64,000 nucleotides of DNA from Campylorhamphus procurvoides. Its lineage: Eukaryota > Chordata > Aves > Passeriformes > Dendrocolaptidae. The notes beneath the pieces were generated by a model that saw only the letters and a program-made list of their open reading frames with translations, ran no database searches and was not told the origin of the DNA. The position numbers and the translations under genes are program-made. The stretch lies in NCBI GenBank assembly GCA_013396655.1, contig WBMV01005050.1, forward strand, positions 376,714 to 440,713, written 5' to 3'. Of the stretch, positions 1-23,571 are shown in pieces (within the stretch, counting starts at the first letter, position 1; each line of letters opens with the position of its first letter).

Positions 1-994
1 TTAATTTTTTTTTTGGTCTGCTTCGAGCGAACGGCAAAAGGCTTTGCTTGGACCCTACGGCTTCGATTCCTTCACTTTGCCACCTGCAAGCATAATACCT
101 TCTGCTTTCTCGTTTCCATTTTTCGGGATCGTGCTTCTTTCCCTCGAATCCTCCTCCATGGAGGCCATTCCTTTTTCCCCGGATATGTGTATATATGGGC
201 TCAGCTGCCCGGCCCCAGGAGCCGGCAGAGCCCTACTGAAATCCCCGGGTGCATTTCGGTACCGCTTGCCCGTCGGGGCGGCGGCGCTTCCCCCGGCTCC
301 TGCCGCATTCCTCTGCTTCCCAGGCGGCCGGGCCGCCGCCGCCCGCTCCGCTCCGAAAATCGCCCGCTTGGCGAGCAGGGAGTCCGGCCGGGTACCGGGA
401 TGGCTCTCCTCGTAGGTGGGGGACCATGGCATTGCTTTCGCCCCGAAACATTTCTAAAACTCTTGGGGGGAACGACCGGTTTGTTTGGAGCCTATTTCAG
501 TGTCTTCTGGTAACAAAATGGCAGTGGGCTTGGATTTTTCCAGGGTTTTCTTGGGACGCGTTATTCGTAATCTCAGCGACAGTATTTATCTCGGTTCTGT
601 TCAGGGCCAGAGGGAGGATTTTGGGTTGTGGTAGAATTATTATTTCAATAATGCCCGCTTATGAATTATTATTTTTATTTGCGGGAAATACCTTCTCCTG
701 AAATGCCGGAGCGCGATCTGTTGAGAGTCCACGCTGTATCGCCGGGATGTTTTATTATTTATTATAAGCAGTCCTGTTGTAATTATTGCCATTATTGCTG
801 TTATCATTATTGCCGCTATTATTGCTATTTAAAAAGTGACACTGCCTCTTAATTATTTGCGAAGGGAAATTAGGGGCAGAGAACCCCCCAGATCTGCTTT
901 TCTCTGCCTCAGAGAGGATAAATTGCCCATCTTTGCCCAATAGATGAAATTTTCAAGCCGATTTCGAGGAGAATCAGTTTGATATTATCTTTGT
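1..994 (+). other. TFAP2A intron 1 / 5' flank, left of an assembly gap
   Basis: No coding exon is recognised here. I looked for the short first exons that give AP-2 alpha its alternative N-termini and did not find them. A GC-rich, CpG-containing patch occupies about 230-430 and could be part of a TFAP2A alternative promoter, but there is no TATA box or splice donor that I can tie to it. From about 640 the sequence turns AT-rich with scattered ATT units. Because a gap follows at 995, the distance from this segment to exon 2 is unknown. Confidence 0.5.
773..833. repeat. Imperfect (ATT/TTG) trinucleotide low-complexity tract
   Basis: About 60 bp of irregular triplets in which ATT and TTG/CTG/CCG units alternate (attattgcc, attattgct, tatcattattgcc). 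The units are heavily interrupted, so this is an old, decayed microsatellite. It has no sign of function. Confidence 0.6.
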
Positions 995-995
995 N
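995..995. other. Assembly gap (single N) inside TFAP2A exon 2 / intron 1
   Basis: The only ambiguous base in the window. To its right the sequence reads straight into AP-2 alpha exon 2 in frame ([12 protein letters not shown]). To its left there is no AP-2 coding sequence and no splice acceptor at the join. The N therefore stands for a gap of unknown length. It hides the exon 2 acceptor and, by comparison with the recalled human protein, about 68-69 codons. Confidence 0.85.
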
Positions 996-11344
<10,349 letters not shown>

Positions 11345-12870
11345 GGATCCCCCCCCACCACACGCTCCTCTCCCTTCCCCCTCATAGCCCATCGATCCAT
11401 TCATCTCCCTCCTCCCTCTCCCCTGCGCCCACCACCCCAGGCTACAGCAACAGAATGAGCGTCCTTCTGCCAGTCCTGTTCTCTGACTCTGCAGGACTGC
11501 TCTGCCCTCTCTCCACACCCCTCCCCAGCATCCACATTTCCATTTGCTCCCTCTTAAACCTGCCCTTCCCTCCCCTGCTCCCCACTGCCACCATCGTTTT
11601 TACCCCACTTTGGAGCCTAAGAGAACAGAACAGGGGGACGGAGCCAGCAAAGAAAAAAAAGTCCTGTCTTGAGTTTGTGAACTTTTTTTTAAATAAAACA
11701 AAAGGAGGAGAAAAAAAAACAACAAAAAACAAAACAAAACAAAAAAGGACTTTTTTTTTTCTAAAAATATATTAAAAAATAAAAAAAAAACACCAAAAAG
11801 AAATAAATAATACTTAAAAATTCTATGAGCTTCACTGGACTGAATCACCACCTTCCCTTACATAAACTTCAGTTAAGATTGTAGCCATATTAAAAATGAA
11901 AAAAAAAAGTGAAAAAAGTACAACAGCAACAGGAGACATACAAAAGGCAAAAAGGACTGATGACATTTTATCAGTATTGTGAATAAACTTGAACACAAAA
12001 CACAAGCGGTTCCATGTCATATCTTCAGTTGTAGAACTTTTTCCTGTCCAAGGTAAAGCGACCAACTTGAACTTTCTATTGCAACACGATTCACGGTTAT
12101 TATATAAGGGAATCAGTGTTCATGTATGTATATATTTATTTATGTGTAATTTAATGGGAATTGTAAATATGGTGAGTCTGTTTTAAGCCTTTTTTTATTT
12201 ATCTGGTGATCTCGTTTACCTCTTGTTTAGTGGGTTTTAAATCTTCCCCTCTTAGTTCATCATGTGGTTCATGGTACTTATTTAGATATCAGAGGTTTTT
12301 TGGGGGTTTTTCTCTGGGATTCATCATTTTTAGCCCTGTTGTAGCATGTTAAAGGCGACAATGAAGCAGCTGAACAAATAAAAAACCATGAATTTTTATA
12401 TATAATTAGTATGACATTTAGTTTCTCATTGAAGATAAAATAAAGTGATGTTGGACCCTGGCAAGGTTTTTAAACATGTTAGTGGTTTTACAACCCTTAT
12501 GTGTTGTGGAAAATAAAAGAAGTTATTTTTATCCACTGTCCTTCTCCCGAAAGCACCAACAGAGCAATAAATTAATATTGTCTTTTAAAACAAGATTTAG
12601 CTTTTCTTTCCTTCCCCGCTTTTTTTTCATTCTCCCTTTCTTTTGTTTTTATTTTTTCTCCTTTTTTTCTTTTTTTAAAATTTTTTTTCTTTTTTTTTTT
12701 CCCCAAGAACTTCAAACATTTGGAACCACCTGGTATCCTGTATTTCCACTGGCCATATTGGAAGCAGTTATAGTTGTATTGTATTGAGTTGTGCCGGCAG
12801 TAGTTTCCATGCCTATCAATGTATCATAGTCCTTTGTTGCCCAGATAAATAAATATTTGATACGCTTTAT
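11345..12870 (+). other. TFAP2A: TFAP2A 3' untranslated region
   Basis: It continues from the stop codon through pyrimidine-rich sequence, an A-rich tract (about 11640-11815), an AU-rich element ATTTATTTA at 12134-12142, and a T-rich tract (about 12640-12710). It ends near the polyadenylation signal at 12848-12853. The AU-rich elements suggest control of mRNA stability, as is common for developmental regulators. Earlier AATAAA-type words near 11981, 12377 and 12438 could give shorter transcripts. The exact 3' end is inferred. Confidence 0.75.
12848..12853 (+). terminator. Polyadenylation signal AATAAA, likely main TFAP2A 3' end
   Basis: The sequence reads cccagataaataaatatttg, with two overlapping signals. 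A T/GT-rich stretch follows within 40 bases (ttatgtcgatttttttattc). Later signals near 13028 and 13109 could be used for a longer transcript. Confidence 0.6.
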
Positions 12871-15800
12871 GTCGATTTTTTTATTCAGTAGCTGTCTTTA
12901 CCCAGGCGTATTTTTGTTCTTGGCAGTATTTTTTATTCAGTATGGTTACAGTAATTGAGTTTAACTCTCCCTTGACAATTGCTCCTTGCAATAAGCAGCT
13001 GAACCCATTGTTTCCCTCAAGTATAATAAAAACTTACTTTCAACTTGGAGTTCAGAGCAGGGTATCATTTAGATATTCCACTGAGTCTGTATTCAGACAA
13101 ATGACACAATAAAGCACAATGTATTCTTTTGGATAAAAAATTGTCTGTACTACTAACAAAATGACACACTATCTTTTCTTTAACCAAAACATAATTTTAT
13201 TTAAAAAAATAAAGTTTTATTTTATTTATGTTGACCTCTAGGTTTTTATTTATGTTTACATATAGCGTACAGAATTATAAGCCTATAAAATTTTGTACAT
13301 GTACTTGTCCTAACGGAGAGCGGAGATTAAAAAACACATCTCGAGAAGGACATTTTTAAAAGAATCATTACTGAGCAAATACTGAAAATTAATGCTATGA
13401 AAAAAAATTATATACTGATGAATCAGAGCTGGGTGCTCCCTCCCCCTCAACTAAATAGAAAAGCTCCGTAGTCGATGCCAACAAAATCATCTCACGGTGG
13501 TGAACTTTAGTGAAATCTTGCAGGAGACAGATTATTTCTGATTGATGGTTCGTGTTTTAGTGGAATGCACAGACTGACATTTTGAGATGGTTGTGTCAGT
13601 TTATAAGGGACTGAAATTTTTATCTTGAGTTTCTTCTTGTGGAAACCAGTTGTGAAATAGGGAACTTCGCTTTTAAAAAAATGGAGTGTACATCTTGAAG
13701 ATGGGCTGTAAAAACATGTGAGAATTCAGATTTTGAATCTATTTTCTTGGGCCCGGGGGGTAGGTGAAGTCAGGATCAGGCTGGATTATGTTATATCCTA
13801 GGAAGGGAGACTTAATGCAGTTTAAAATGTAAAGACATTTTAAAGAAAGGGTTTCCTTTAAGTGCTGATGGTATTTTGGTGGTGGTGACTGATTTTCCTC
13901 TCTTTCTCTTTCCTTCCTTCCTTGACTCTCTCTCTCCTTTTTCCCCCCCATTTTTGCTCAGGCAGAAATTGAGGAGGTTAAGAGGGAGGTGTTTACAATA
14001 AAGCTGCACAGAAAATTAACATTTACTCATATATTTTGACGTTTGGTAGAACTGGTGAAGCAAAGCATTAGATAAAGCTCAAGATGTTTCATTTTGCTTT
14101 GGTAATCTACTTATGGAAGGCAGTGTAAAATCAATCTTGCCAAGCAGAAAGAGAGTTGGTGGAGTCTAAATTCTATTTTCGAGAGCCAGCTAGTTTATAA
14201 AAATGGTGAATATTTTTTTCTATAAATTGAAAGTGGATCTTTTGAATGCAAAGCTGCAATTGTTTTAAAAACAGTTATTTATTATTTCCAAGAGAGACTG
14301 GTTAACCGTAAAGTAGATGTAACAAAATAATGAGGTGAATGAACCCTAACTGTACATATTCTTGACATAAATGAAATGCACAGTATTGTAGCAGGTGAAG
14401 TGAAGCATTGTCTATCAGGGCTGTTTTTCTTGGCTGCATCTCAGATTGTGTGTGGGATCCTAACCTCAGGCACAATAGCATTCATAAACAGCAATACATT
14501 GCTGCTCTTTCTACAGCAACACATAAATACTCATTTTTAAACGAAAACAATCTTATTAAATACCATTCATTCATATCTGGATTTACAGATGCTTGTTACT
14601 TTTTGAAACCTGTACCCAATATAATCGTTTTATGCTGGGCAATGTATAAAGCAGTCTTATGCTAGCACATTATAAGGTCATAATAAATAATGTTTTAAAG
14701 ATATAATTAGCTACTTTATGCTAGGAGAGTGCATTTTAAGCATCCTGCTGCTGCATTAGCGAGCCACCAAAAACTAGACATGAAATGACCTTGCATAGAT
14801 TTCTTTATTACTATTACTTCTAAGGAAGGATTTTACAGGCGATAATGGAAATCAGACTAGCTTCGGTTCAGCCTCTTCTGCTGTGACCAATATGCAGTTC
14901 CTAAAATGTGCTAATTACTTTAGCATTCTTTGGATGCATTTTTAACATTGTGATTGAGGTGCAGCAGTGAAATTCTAGGTCATGCTTTTAGATACTAAAT
15001 AAAAATCTGTTGTCATATTTTTTTCCCTCAGATTGGTTGAAACGAGGGTGAGTGGTGGCTGAATGTTAGAATGTTGCTGCCACGCTAAACTAATTCCTAC
15101 ATGTGAACCAAAATACAGCTTGGTGCTCTTTCACCGTGAACAAGGACAGCCCTCCTCTTTGTATCGTAATTTACCCCACCCTCCAAAAATCAAATATTAA
15201 TATAATTTGAGATTTAACTGGTGGAACAGCCATCAGGACAGCAATGCCCCGCAGCTGAAATAATATTTAAAATAGAAGGGATTTGACATTTGAGAAGTCA
15301 GTGGCTTGAAATACCCAGTTGTACTTAGCTAATTCAGTCCTTAACCTCTGGTTTCAAATAAATCAATTACAGTCGATTCCACTTCAGTTCAGAAGTGCAC
15401 AAGGTTTTTAGTTAATTGAATACATTTTATTCACTTGCTAGGAGTATTCATTTATCCAAACCCTTATATTTAAAGGCAATTTCTTTATTGTCCATTATAA
15501 ATTTGACTGCGTAATCAGATCATCTCCTTGTTTGTTTACTTGTCTTTTGCCTCCCATTTAAATTCCAGAATGTGCACTTCCCTTTCCCTCCCTGGTACAT
15601 GCATATCTCAGCTCAGACCAGATTCCCAGAGCCCCAGCCCTCGCATTCACAAAGTGCAGCTAAAATAACCAGCACCCTTCTGACAGGGAGCAACGTGAAG
15701 CCCATCCCAGCTAGTGAGGCAGAGTGATTTAAAGTGGCTTCATAATCAAATGTGAAAGGTCAGGAGTATAAAACATAAATGGTGCCTCCAATTCTGTCCC

Positions 15801-18800
15801 GTGCACCTCTTCTGCATGGAAGGGGTGTTTCTGCTCCCTGCCATGAAATCAGCTGGAGCTGTTAACTCCTGGAGAAGATTTGGAGCTGGCTTGGTGTCAG
15901 CAGGATAATATTTTTTGTTGAGCACTGGGCTATGAAGTTGTGTCCCTGATTCACTTTGAAAAGATACTGATATACGCTGTACTTTGTGTGTGTTGTTTGC
16001 AGAATCCTGCTGGTGTTGGTTTACTGTTTTGGAAAGGAAAGGGGTTAATTAGCGTCATTATCAATCACTAATGCTTGTCTAACATGTCCAAAGAATAATC
16101 AAGTTAGGGGACTGCATGAAGCTAACATCTGCTTCATTCCAGTCAAAGATTTTTTCTTATATCGTTCAATTACTGGAAGTCCACACCAGTTTCAGGCTTT
16201 GTCAGGGCCATAAAGAAGGGTCAGATCATTAGAAATCTAGAATGGAGGGGAAAATGCAATATAAATAACAAATGGCTTCATTATTTGAGTTACAGGTGCA
16301 AGAATGGTCATGAAAATGAGCAGGGATTACTAGAATGTGTTTTTTCTTTTTATCTCTAATACAGAGGAAAAAATAAATCAGCCAAGTTCAGTTCTTAAAT
16401 CATTTATTCTGCATAGGCTGCAGCCTCTCTGTTTATAATATTTAGTTTACTAACCCCAAACTCTCCAGAAGAAATAGTTCAAAGCAAGCAACTGGAAACA
16501 GAGGAAAAGTTAAAGTCTATCATGACCTATTACTAGCAGAGCAGTGTGCTCAAAATAGCAAAATAGACTTGCTTTTCTTAGTCTAGTTGAAGTTTCCAGG
16601 CTTTTTGGGTGGATGAAACAGCTAACATTTCAGGCAGGGTAAACATAGCTTATATAGCTTATGATGGTGGTAAAGATTTGTGTCCAGCACTCTGTTCTGG
16701 TGCTGTAGATACGAAGGTGACAGATCTGTGGTCTCTTATTCCCTCTTACAACCACCGTAGTCATGTCTCTCTGATGCTGAGTTCAACTTTGGTGGCCCAA
16801 AGGGCCAAAATTTTTATCATACCAACAGACAGGTTAGACCATCTTCACTGAGTGAATGTACTGTGGAAATCAGGGTAAGACTGCTGAGCTTTCTGGTAGT
16901 GTAGGAGGGACCTGCTGGTTCCCTGTGGCACTTTTCTTTCAGGCTCTGATTTTGCAAGGCACATGCTGGCACCCAAAGGCTGTGGGTTTCCCCATGCAGG
17001 TGTGAGTCCCTCTCTGTCGAAACCAGGGCCCTGAGGTTACTCCAAGCTCTGTGGTTATCATCCTGTTCATAGTCACAGAGTTCATTTGCACAGATGCTCT
17101 TCAAATGACCGTAAGGAGGGTAAACTGGGAAAGCATAGCCTTGGTGAGGAAGGAATTGTCTTGTGTTGAGCAGGAAGGTGAAGGACTGTTGGGTGTGAAG
17201 TACAAGCTGTTTCACCATGCTGATCCTCAAGCATGTTGTGCACACACAGACACAGGCATCCTAGTTTCTCTAGGAGATCTACAGCATCTACATGAAGACC
17301 TTTTCTGTCCAAAGATGCTCTCAAGCCTTACTGCTGATGTTGCCTGGGGTATAGTTAATTCCCTTTGTAATACTTGATTGAAAGCAGATGCAGGGGCTCT
17401 GAATAGAGAGTTGTTTTCTATCGGGACTGTGGGCTAAACATTTACACTCGCAGGCTCAGGGATGTATGTTGCTTCTACACAGTGTTTATGGTTATGTTCC
17501 TACTCCTTCATCCTGCAAAAACTTCCTGCTGCAGCACTGCTTTGGGCAGAGTTAGCTCCCTCCTCCCTGTGCATGATTTGTCCTGATCCCCAAAGCTAAG
17601 GATAAAGAGGCAGAGATCTGAAATATTTGTGGCACATTTCTGGTTGGAAAGCAGGGTGTTTCTTGGAGCTCCCAGGAGAAAGGAAGAGCTGTGTTCCTTT
17701 TCTTTCTCCCTTTCTCCTTCCTCCTTTGTAAGCTGACTGGCAGGCTCCCTCCAGGTTGTGCTCCTTGCCCTGTCCCTTGCTGCTGAATACTGCTCCCTGT
17801 GCTTGCCCTGTCTCTCCTGACACTGTGGCCATGCTTCTCCTGTGATGGAGGTTATCCCACTGCCCTGCAACTGGGAGAGCTTGGACAAAAGCTGGGGAGA
17901 CATCCCATGCTGTGGCACATGCTGATGTGCCCAGACAGGAGAAGGCCAGTGGGCCAGTGCTGGGGGGAAAGCAGGGTCTGTGCCTGACCTCAGTGCAGCT
18001 TTCCTCATTAGGCTTAATAAGCTACACTATAATAGTGATAAAAAGGTGCTTCTGCCATCCGTGCCTGGGTTTTGGAGGCTGAGTATTGGTGTAGATGATC
18101 TAGGATAGCAGCTGAGGGGTGTCCCATTGCCACACAGCCTTGATGCAGGCTGCTCCTGACATGCTAGGATTTGGGATGAGGGCTGGCAGGCTGGCTGCTG
18201 GGGCTTCTTCCCTTCTCCATGCCCTTGTGAAAGCTTGCACCTGTCCTGCTGGAGAGGATGGGGTTTTGCAGGGAACTAGGGAGAGGGAGAGGAAACAGGA
18301 GGTGGATGGGGCTTAGAAGAAAACCGGTTGGAAATAGGGTAATTGTCGGTTTTGTCTTGTATTTCCAGGATAGCCTGGACAGGGCTGTGGTAGGGGGTAT
18401 GGAGATCATCCTGTCCCTTGCTGCCTCTGCTTCTGGAAAGTTTCCTGGGAAAGGACTGGGGAAACTGGAGCCTCCAGCAGAACTGGCTGCTGCTCCGACC
18501 CTCTCAGAGGCTGACTGTTTATTTGTTCACATTGTCACACCCGGGGAGGTTTTCCACCTAAGGCGCCTCTTCCTCCCTCTCTGTGTAGAGCCAGCGTGCA
18601 GAACGGTGTGCATGCGTGGCTGTATGTGGAGGGGTGCGTGCATCTATCTTTACGGGTGTTTGTGTGTGTGTTCGTATCTATCTATTTATCTTTATGGGCG
18701 TGTGTATTTATCTCTCCATCCCTGAGACTTTTGGAGAGGCTGGGAGAAGAGGGGGTGGGGTGGGCTGTCTCCCGGATAGTTGATATTCCAGGTTCAGCCT

Positions 18801-18840
18801 CTTTCTCCGCTCTCATTCTCTAAACCCAGCCAGGGGGAGT
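12871..18840. other. Intergenic sequence downstream of TFAP2A, no gene seen
   Basis: There are no exons with splice-site and codon support. The stretch 13190-13330 is very AT-rich and could be a distal 3' UTR extension. Several stretches between 14,900 and 16,100 are AT-rich and free of repeats. From 16,800 to 18,800 the sequence is ordinary. A degenerate TATC/TG-rich tract with two related units is present at about 18,640-18,715. Confidence 0.6.
16035..16120. promoter_or_regulatory. Homeodomain-site cluster in intergenic DNA
   Basis: The words TTAATTAG, CGTCATTA, TATCAATCA (a PBX/HOX-like word) and CACTAATG lie within 35 bases at 16044-16073, followed by AATAATCAAG. Such density is typical of developmental enhancers, but the length is short and conservation is untested. 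Confidence 0.25.
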
Positions 18841-21800
18841 GTCGCCCCAGGCCGAACATATGCTTCTTTCCATTGCACTAATCCACCTTCAGCGTGGAGG
18901 AATAATTGCTCGAGTGTCCATGGCTCCTCGGCGCTTTGTCCCTCGCTGGCTCCCATCAGCTTGGCACACGCCATTTCAATCAAATCCTTTCAGAGCCCTG
19001 TCTCCTTTTATCACGTCCCCGCTCCGGCGAAAGGAGGGAGGGGAGGACCGGGCTCCCCGCAGCCCTGGCGGGGCCGAGCCGAGCTAGACTGGGTCCCCCC
19101 ACCGGGAACAAAAGGGCCACCGAGCAGCACCGGGCTGAGATTGCTCTGTCTGTAAAGGCGTTTGAGTATGATGTTGTTGTTGAGGGGGATAAAAGAAAAG
19201 AAGAAAGAAAAAAATAAAAAAAATAGAAGTGAGCCATCCCAACGGGTGATTGAGCTCTCTTTCCCGTCGCGGTGGAGAGGGACAGCTCCGGTAGTCAAAG
19301 AGGGTACTGGGTTATGGAGAGGTGTGTGGAACCCCCACCTGTCAGTGGTTGTGCTGCTGGTGAGAGGATAAGGGCTGGGAATCAGCGGATGGAAAACTCC
19401 CGCGACCCTCCGCAGCCAGGGGAATGGGGGATTTTTGTAGGAATCTGCCCTCAGCCCGACTTTCCTCTCTCGCCCAGTGGAGACAGCCTTAACTTGGCGG
19501 GACAGAGCAACTGGGCACGGCAGAGGGGCAGGGATGCTCCTGCCCTCCCTGGCCCGTTTGGGACCCTGTAAGGGCAGCGTGGGGCAGGCTCTGCCCCGCG
19601 GCAGATAAAGGCTCTGTCTTTTGCTTATTTGTTTTGACTCCGTTTGCCTTCAGGTGAGGGGGTCGTAGATGTTGCGAAGGGGCTAAAAATTCCTCCTAGA
19701 AGCCCCGAGCCGAGGAGTGGAAGGCAGGGTAGTTAACCGGGGGAGATTTAAAATTAAAGAGAAAAGCGAGGGGGAAAAAAAAAAGAGAGAAATGCGTGCG
19801 GCTTTTACATCCTTGCTGGAACTATTTAGCTCTTTCTTACTTCTTGTTTTTGCGCAGTTGCCTGGGATGGCTGATGGGGGACAGCCCACCCGCCTGCCCG
19901 GGCTGGCGCCGTAGCCGATCCTGGGCCCGCTTTTGTCGGGAAGGCCGCCGTACTCCCTAAGGCAGGGGGGCTGCCTGTTGGGAGGCAGAGGGGCTCCGGG
20001 TGGGGGTCCTGTCCCTCCCATCAGCTCTCCTGGGTTGACCGCAGGTGAGGACGGAGGCTTTCCCAGGAGAGGGAGGTGTCGGGAGCACCACCCGGGATGC
20101 TCACATTTCACACCTTGTGATGCCTGTATCCTCCCCGCCCTACTCTCAGAGGGAGCCCGCAGAGCCCCGATGCGGGGGGAGCAGCCGCGGGGGCTGCGAG
20201 GGGCTTTGCTGAGACCCACGGGCCGGGACGGGGGGCGAGAACGCCGGGGAGATGCCGAGGGGGCAGAGCCGCCCGGCAAACATGCGGCCGATCGGGACTG
20301 TGCCGGCGTTCGCTCCTCGCAAGGTTTGCCTCCCTGAGTCCCTGAATAGTTTTGTTACTAAAGCACGAGTCTTTCCTGCTGTTGAAAAAAAATCGCCCTT
20401 ATTAAAAAAAAAATTAAAAAAACCAATCAGAAAAACAACAAACAAAAAACCCCAACCCCTTTCCACTATTCCCCTACGTTTGGATTTAACCGCAACATCC
20501 ACAAAAACTGCCTTATGAAAACCAGACTTTTCTGTGAAAAGACTCTTCTGGCAGCAATTAGACTGGCTTTCTTGAACAAAATTCTTTGTAATGTCATTCA
20601 GCGGAAAAAAAAATAATCCCAGGATAATTTTGATTACACAGTTAAAAAAATAAAATTAGCATATTCGGGTTTGCCCTGGGAAAAAAAAAAAAGTTTAAAT
20701 TTCCCATTAATCGGAAAAAGAACCCCGCAAAAACCTCGCTGAGATTTTGCGAGGGTGGGCTTTCACGCGAAACAGACTCGTTCAGTTCCTGTGTGATTGG
20801 CGTAGAGGGCATTAACACACATACTCGTTACCGACTTCTTTCAGGGGCTTTGCCTCAGCCTCTCAGCCCCACCTCGGCTGCGGAGAGGCAGGCGGGAGCG
20901 CCGCTGCCTCCAGTGGGATGCTCGTGTCGGGCCCCACGCAGCTGCGCCCGCCCCTCGGCTGAAAATCGCGTGTCTGCTCGTGGCGCAGGGAGAGGCGCTC
21001 CCCTTTCCGCCACATCCCCCCGGCCCCGCGAGGTGGCTGTCCACGCGTGGGTCCGGCACCCAGCAGGGCAGAGGGGCTCACCCTGGGCTCGCCCCCTGCC
21101 CACCGGAGGAGGATGAGGAAGGAGCGGGAGGGAGAGGGGAAAGAATCTGTCCCCAGGAGGCGGGGGAGGGAGTGGGTAGCTGCCTACCTGGAAGCCTGTC
21201 GCAGATGCTCGGGCAAAGCCATCCCTCCGCCTCATCCGCAGGTTTTTGCTACTTTCCCCCCTCCCTCTCTCTCTCTCTCCGTGCTCTGGTGAAAGGTTGC
21301 ATGTTCCAGCTCAGAGATTCAAACGTTAAAATGCTAAACCAGAGTAGGAAAGGAGGGGGCAGAGGGCGAAAAAAAAAAAAGGCGTGTTTATATTTCAGAT
21401 ATTTTAAAAGCTTGGCTTTAATTAGGTTAAATGCAAGTATTATTGGCCCAGAAGCACATACTGCAATAAGCTCGTTACAAGCCTAATTGCAAAACAACAA
21501 AAAAAAATCCAAACCCCCAAAAAACACACACACAAAGAGGAAAAGTGCGTGTGGAGAGAGAAGCCGTACTCTTTCGGCACGACCCACCTCCTGCAGTGCG
21601 TGGGGGTGCCGCCCCACGCCGCGGTCACCGCGCATCCCCACGCGGGACAGCCAGGGAGGGCTGCGCGGTGTGCATCCCTCCCCACCCCGGCCTCCATCCT
21701 TGTGGAATGAGTTTTGCATTTCCCCGCGGTGCTTGACCGTAGTGGGGGGCTGCTTTTGGGGCTGAGTGAGGTGTGGGGTCTCTGTGCGTGAATCTGCTCT

Positions 21801-23530
21801 GAACTTGCCGTGGAGCTCGGTCTTTCTCGACCCTCCAAAATAGCTCTTCTCCCCAGCTGGTTTTGCTTTCTCAACCCTTCGGCAACACAACTTGGAGTGG
21901 GGGGGAAGGGGGAACCATTTGCCCTGAATCACAAATTTTCATGGCTTGGAAAGAAAAAGGTAACCCTCATGTCTAGCTCAATTAATAAACATGGTGATTT
22001 CACACCCAAAAGGAGGACATTATTTCACGGGAGCGCTATCAGCTCCATCACAAAGGGTCACAGCGCAGCTGTGGCGAGCCCGGGGTTATTATGCAGCCTG
22101 ATGATAGGATCCCGCTTGCCATCCCGGCTCCTTCCTCGGGGCGACCAATAGCCCCCGGCAGGGCTTGTGCCACCTCATGATAAAGGACTTACCCGATGTG
22201 TGAGGAAACGGAGCAGCTTTCAGATGAGAGGTAATCAGCTTGCAGGCGCAGCCCCAGCCCCTCGCTTCCCCCTAACCCGTCTCCTGCCTTTCCATTTAAC
22301 TTTTTTTTCCCCTCCTCCTCCCCCCAGCCAACAGCAAGAAGTTATTATTCATTTGAACGCAAACCTGACGCTCCCTCTCACCTTCTCCAGCCCCCCGTGG
22401 GGAGCAGAGGCGGGAGACCCCCGATCCCCCCTCCCGGCCAGCCCTCATGGCTGCCGGTGGCAGGATGAGCTGCCTCCCCACAAGGAGGGACAGTTGTGGC
22501 TGATGGATTTCTGGTGCCAGGAATTGGGTCCAGAAGCTGTGAGGCAACATATTAACTGCGATCCCATAATCTCTTAATCACATTACATTTTAAGTGAGCA
22601 TGTGTAATTTCACCCATCAATGATTTATTTAAGCAAGGGAGCACAATTACTTGTCTCGCACACAAACGCTGGCTGGGGGAGCATTGTTTGCCAGAAATAA
22701 AATCTGTGATTCCAGGGACTATCTGTTTCTCCGCGCTGACAAACCCCAGACCCCCGCTTTTGAGCACAGGAGTTAGGGGGCTGATCCTCCTACTCAGGCA
22801 AGGCTTCCTACCCTCTCCATCCACCCCCTTTCCAGAATCAGCCCGGCAGTGGTATCTGACTCTGGTGCGGTGCCTTCAGCTGGCCCGGTCCCTCCGCGGT
22901 GCTGCCCACAAGGTCTTGCTCGGGGAACGTGCTGGGGAAACCAGGGGGAGGTTTGATGGTGTGTGTGGGATCTGACCCTTCTGCACCGTTTTGACTAAAG
23001 CAGGTACAATTTATGGAGTCGAGAACCCGATCTTATAGGGTGTCACTCTTCCCGAATCCTACATTAAAGAGCAGGGAAAGTCGAATAACCTCTCCTGACA
23101 CGATGCTGAACACTATTCTGGGCGTTTGACTCCTCTGTCTCTGGCCTATGAGAGCCGAAACACGCCCCCAACATTTCAGCACGCCAGTGCCCTCTGCACC
23201 GGGCCGATCCTTTAAAATTGCCCCGTTTCAGCGGGAGGTCAGCATCCTCCATCCTCTCTTCTTGTCGTCCCGGGGGCCAAACTTGCCACCGAACGGCGGG
23301 TGCCGGGACCCGCTTTCCCGGCTGCGGGGTGACATCCCCGCCACCTCCTGCCTGGGGACAGCAGCAGCCGCCCGCGGGCAACACGTCCGAGTCCCACTCT
23401 CCTCCCGTGGAGAGGGTAGGAGGGCCCGCAGGCGACCCCACAAGCTCCCCCAGACCAACCCCTGGCTCCAGGCCCCTCGGTCCCGCCGTGCAGCTCGGCC
23501 GCAGCACCAGGCTGGAAACACCTCGACAGC

Positions 23531-23571
23531 TTTATTGTTATTATCGTTATTATTGGTATTATTACTATTAC
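23531..23571. repeat. Imperfect (TTA)n trinucleotide tract
   Basis: About 40 bp of TTA/ATT/TAC triplets with interruptions, set inside a CpG-rich patch. It resembles the decayed tract in TFAP2A intron 1. Simple repeat. Confidence 0.6.

Noticed and set aside
965..994. Minus-strand translation next to the gap contains DNIK, as in the AP-2 alpha N-terminus
   Set aside because: The strand is wrong, the surrounding residues do not match and four residues are easily shared by chance.
19683..21486. Several 100-200 codon frames on both strands in the CpG-rich domain
   Set aside because: Overlapping frames on both strands, Pro/Arg/Gly-rich composition and no splice or domain support.
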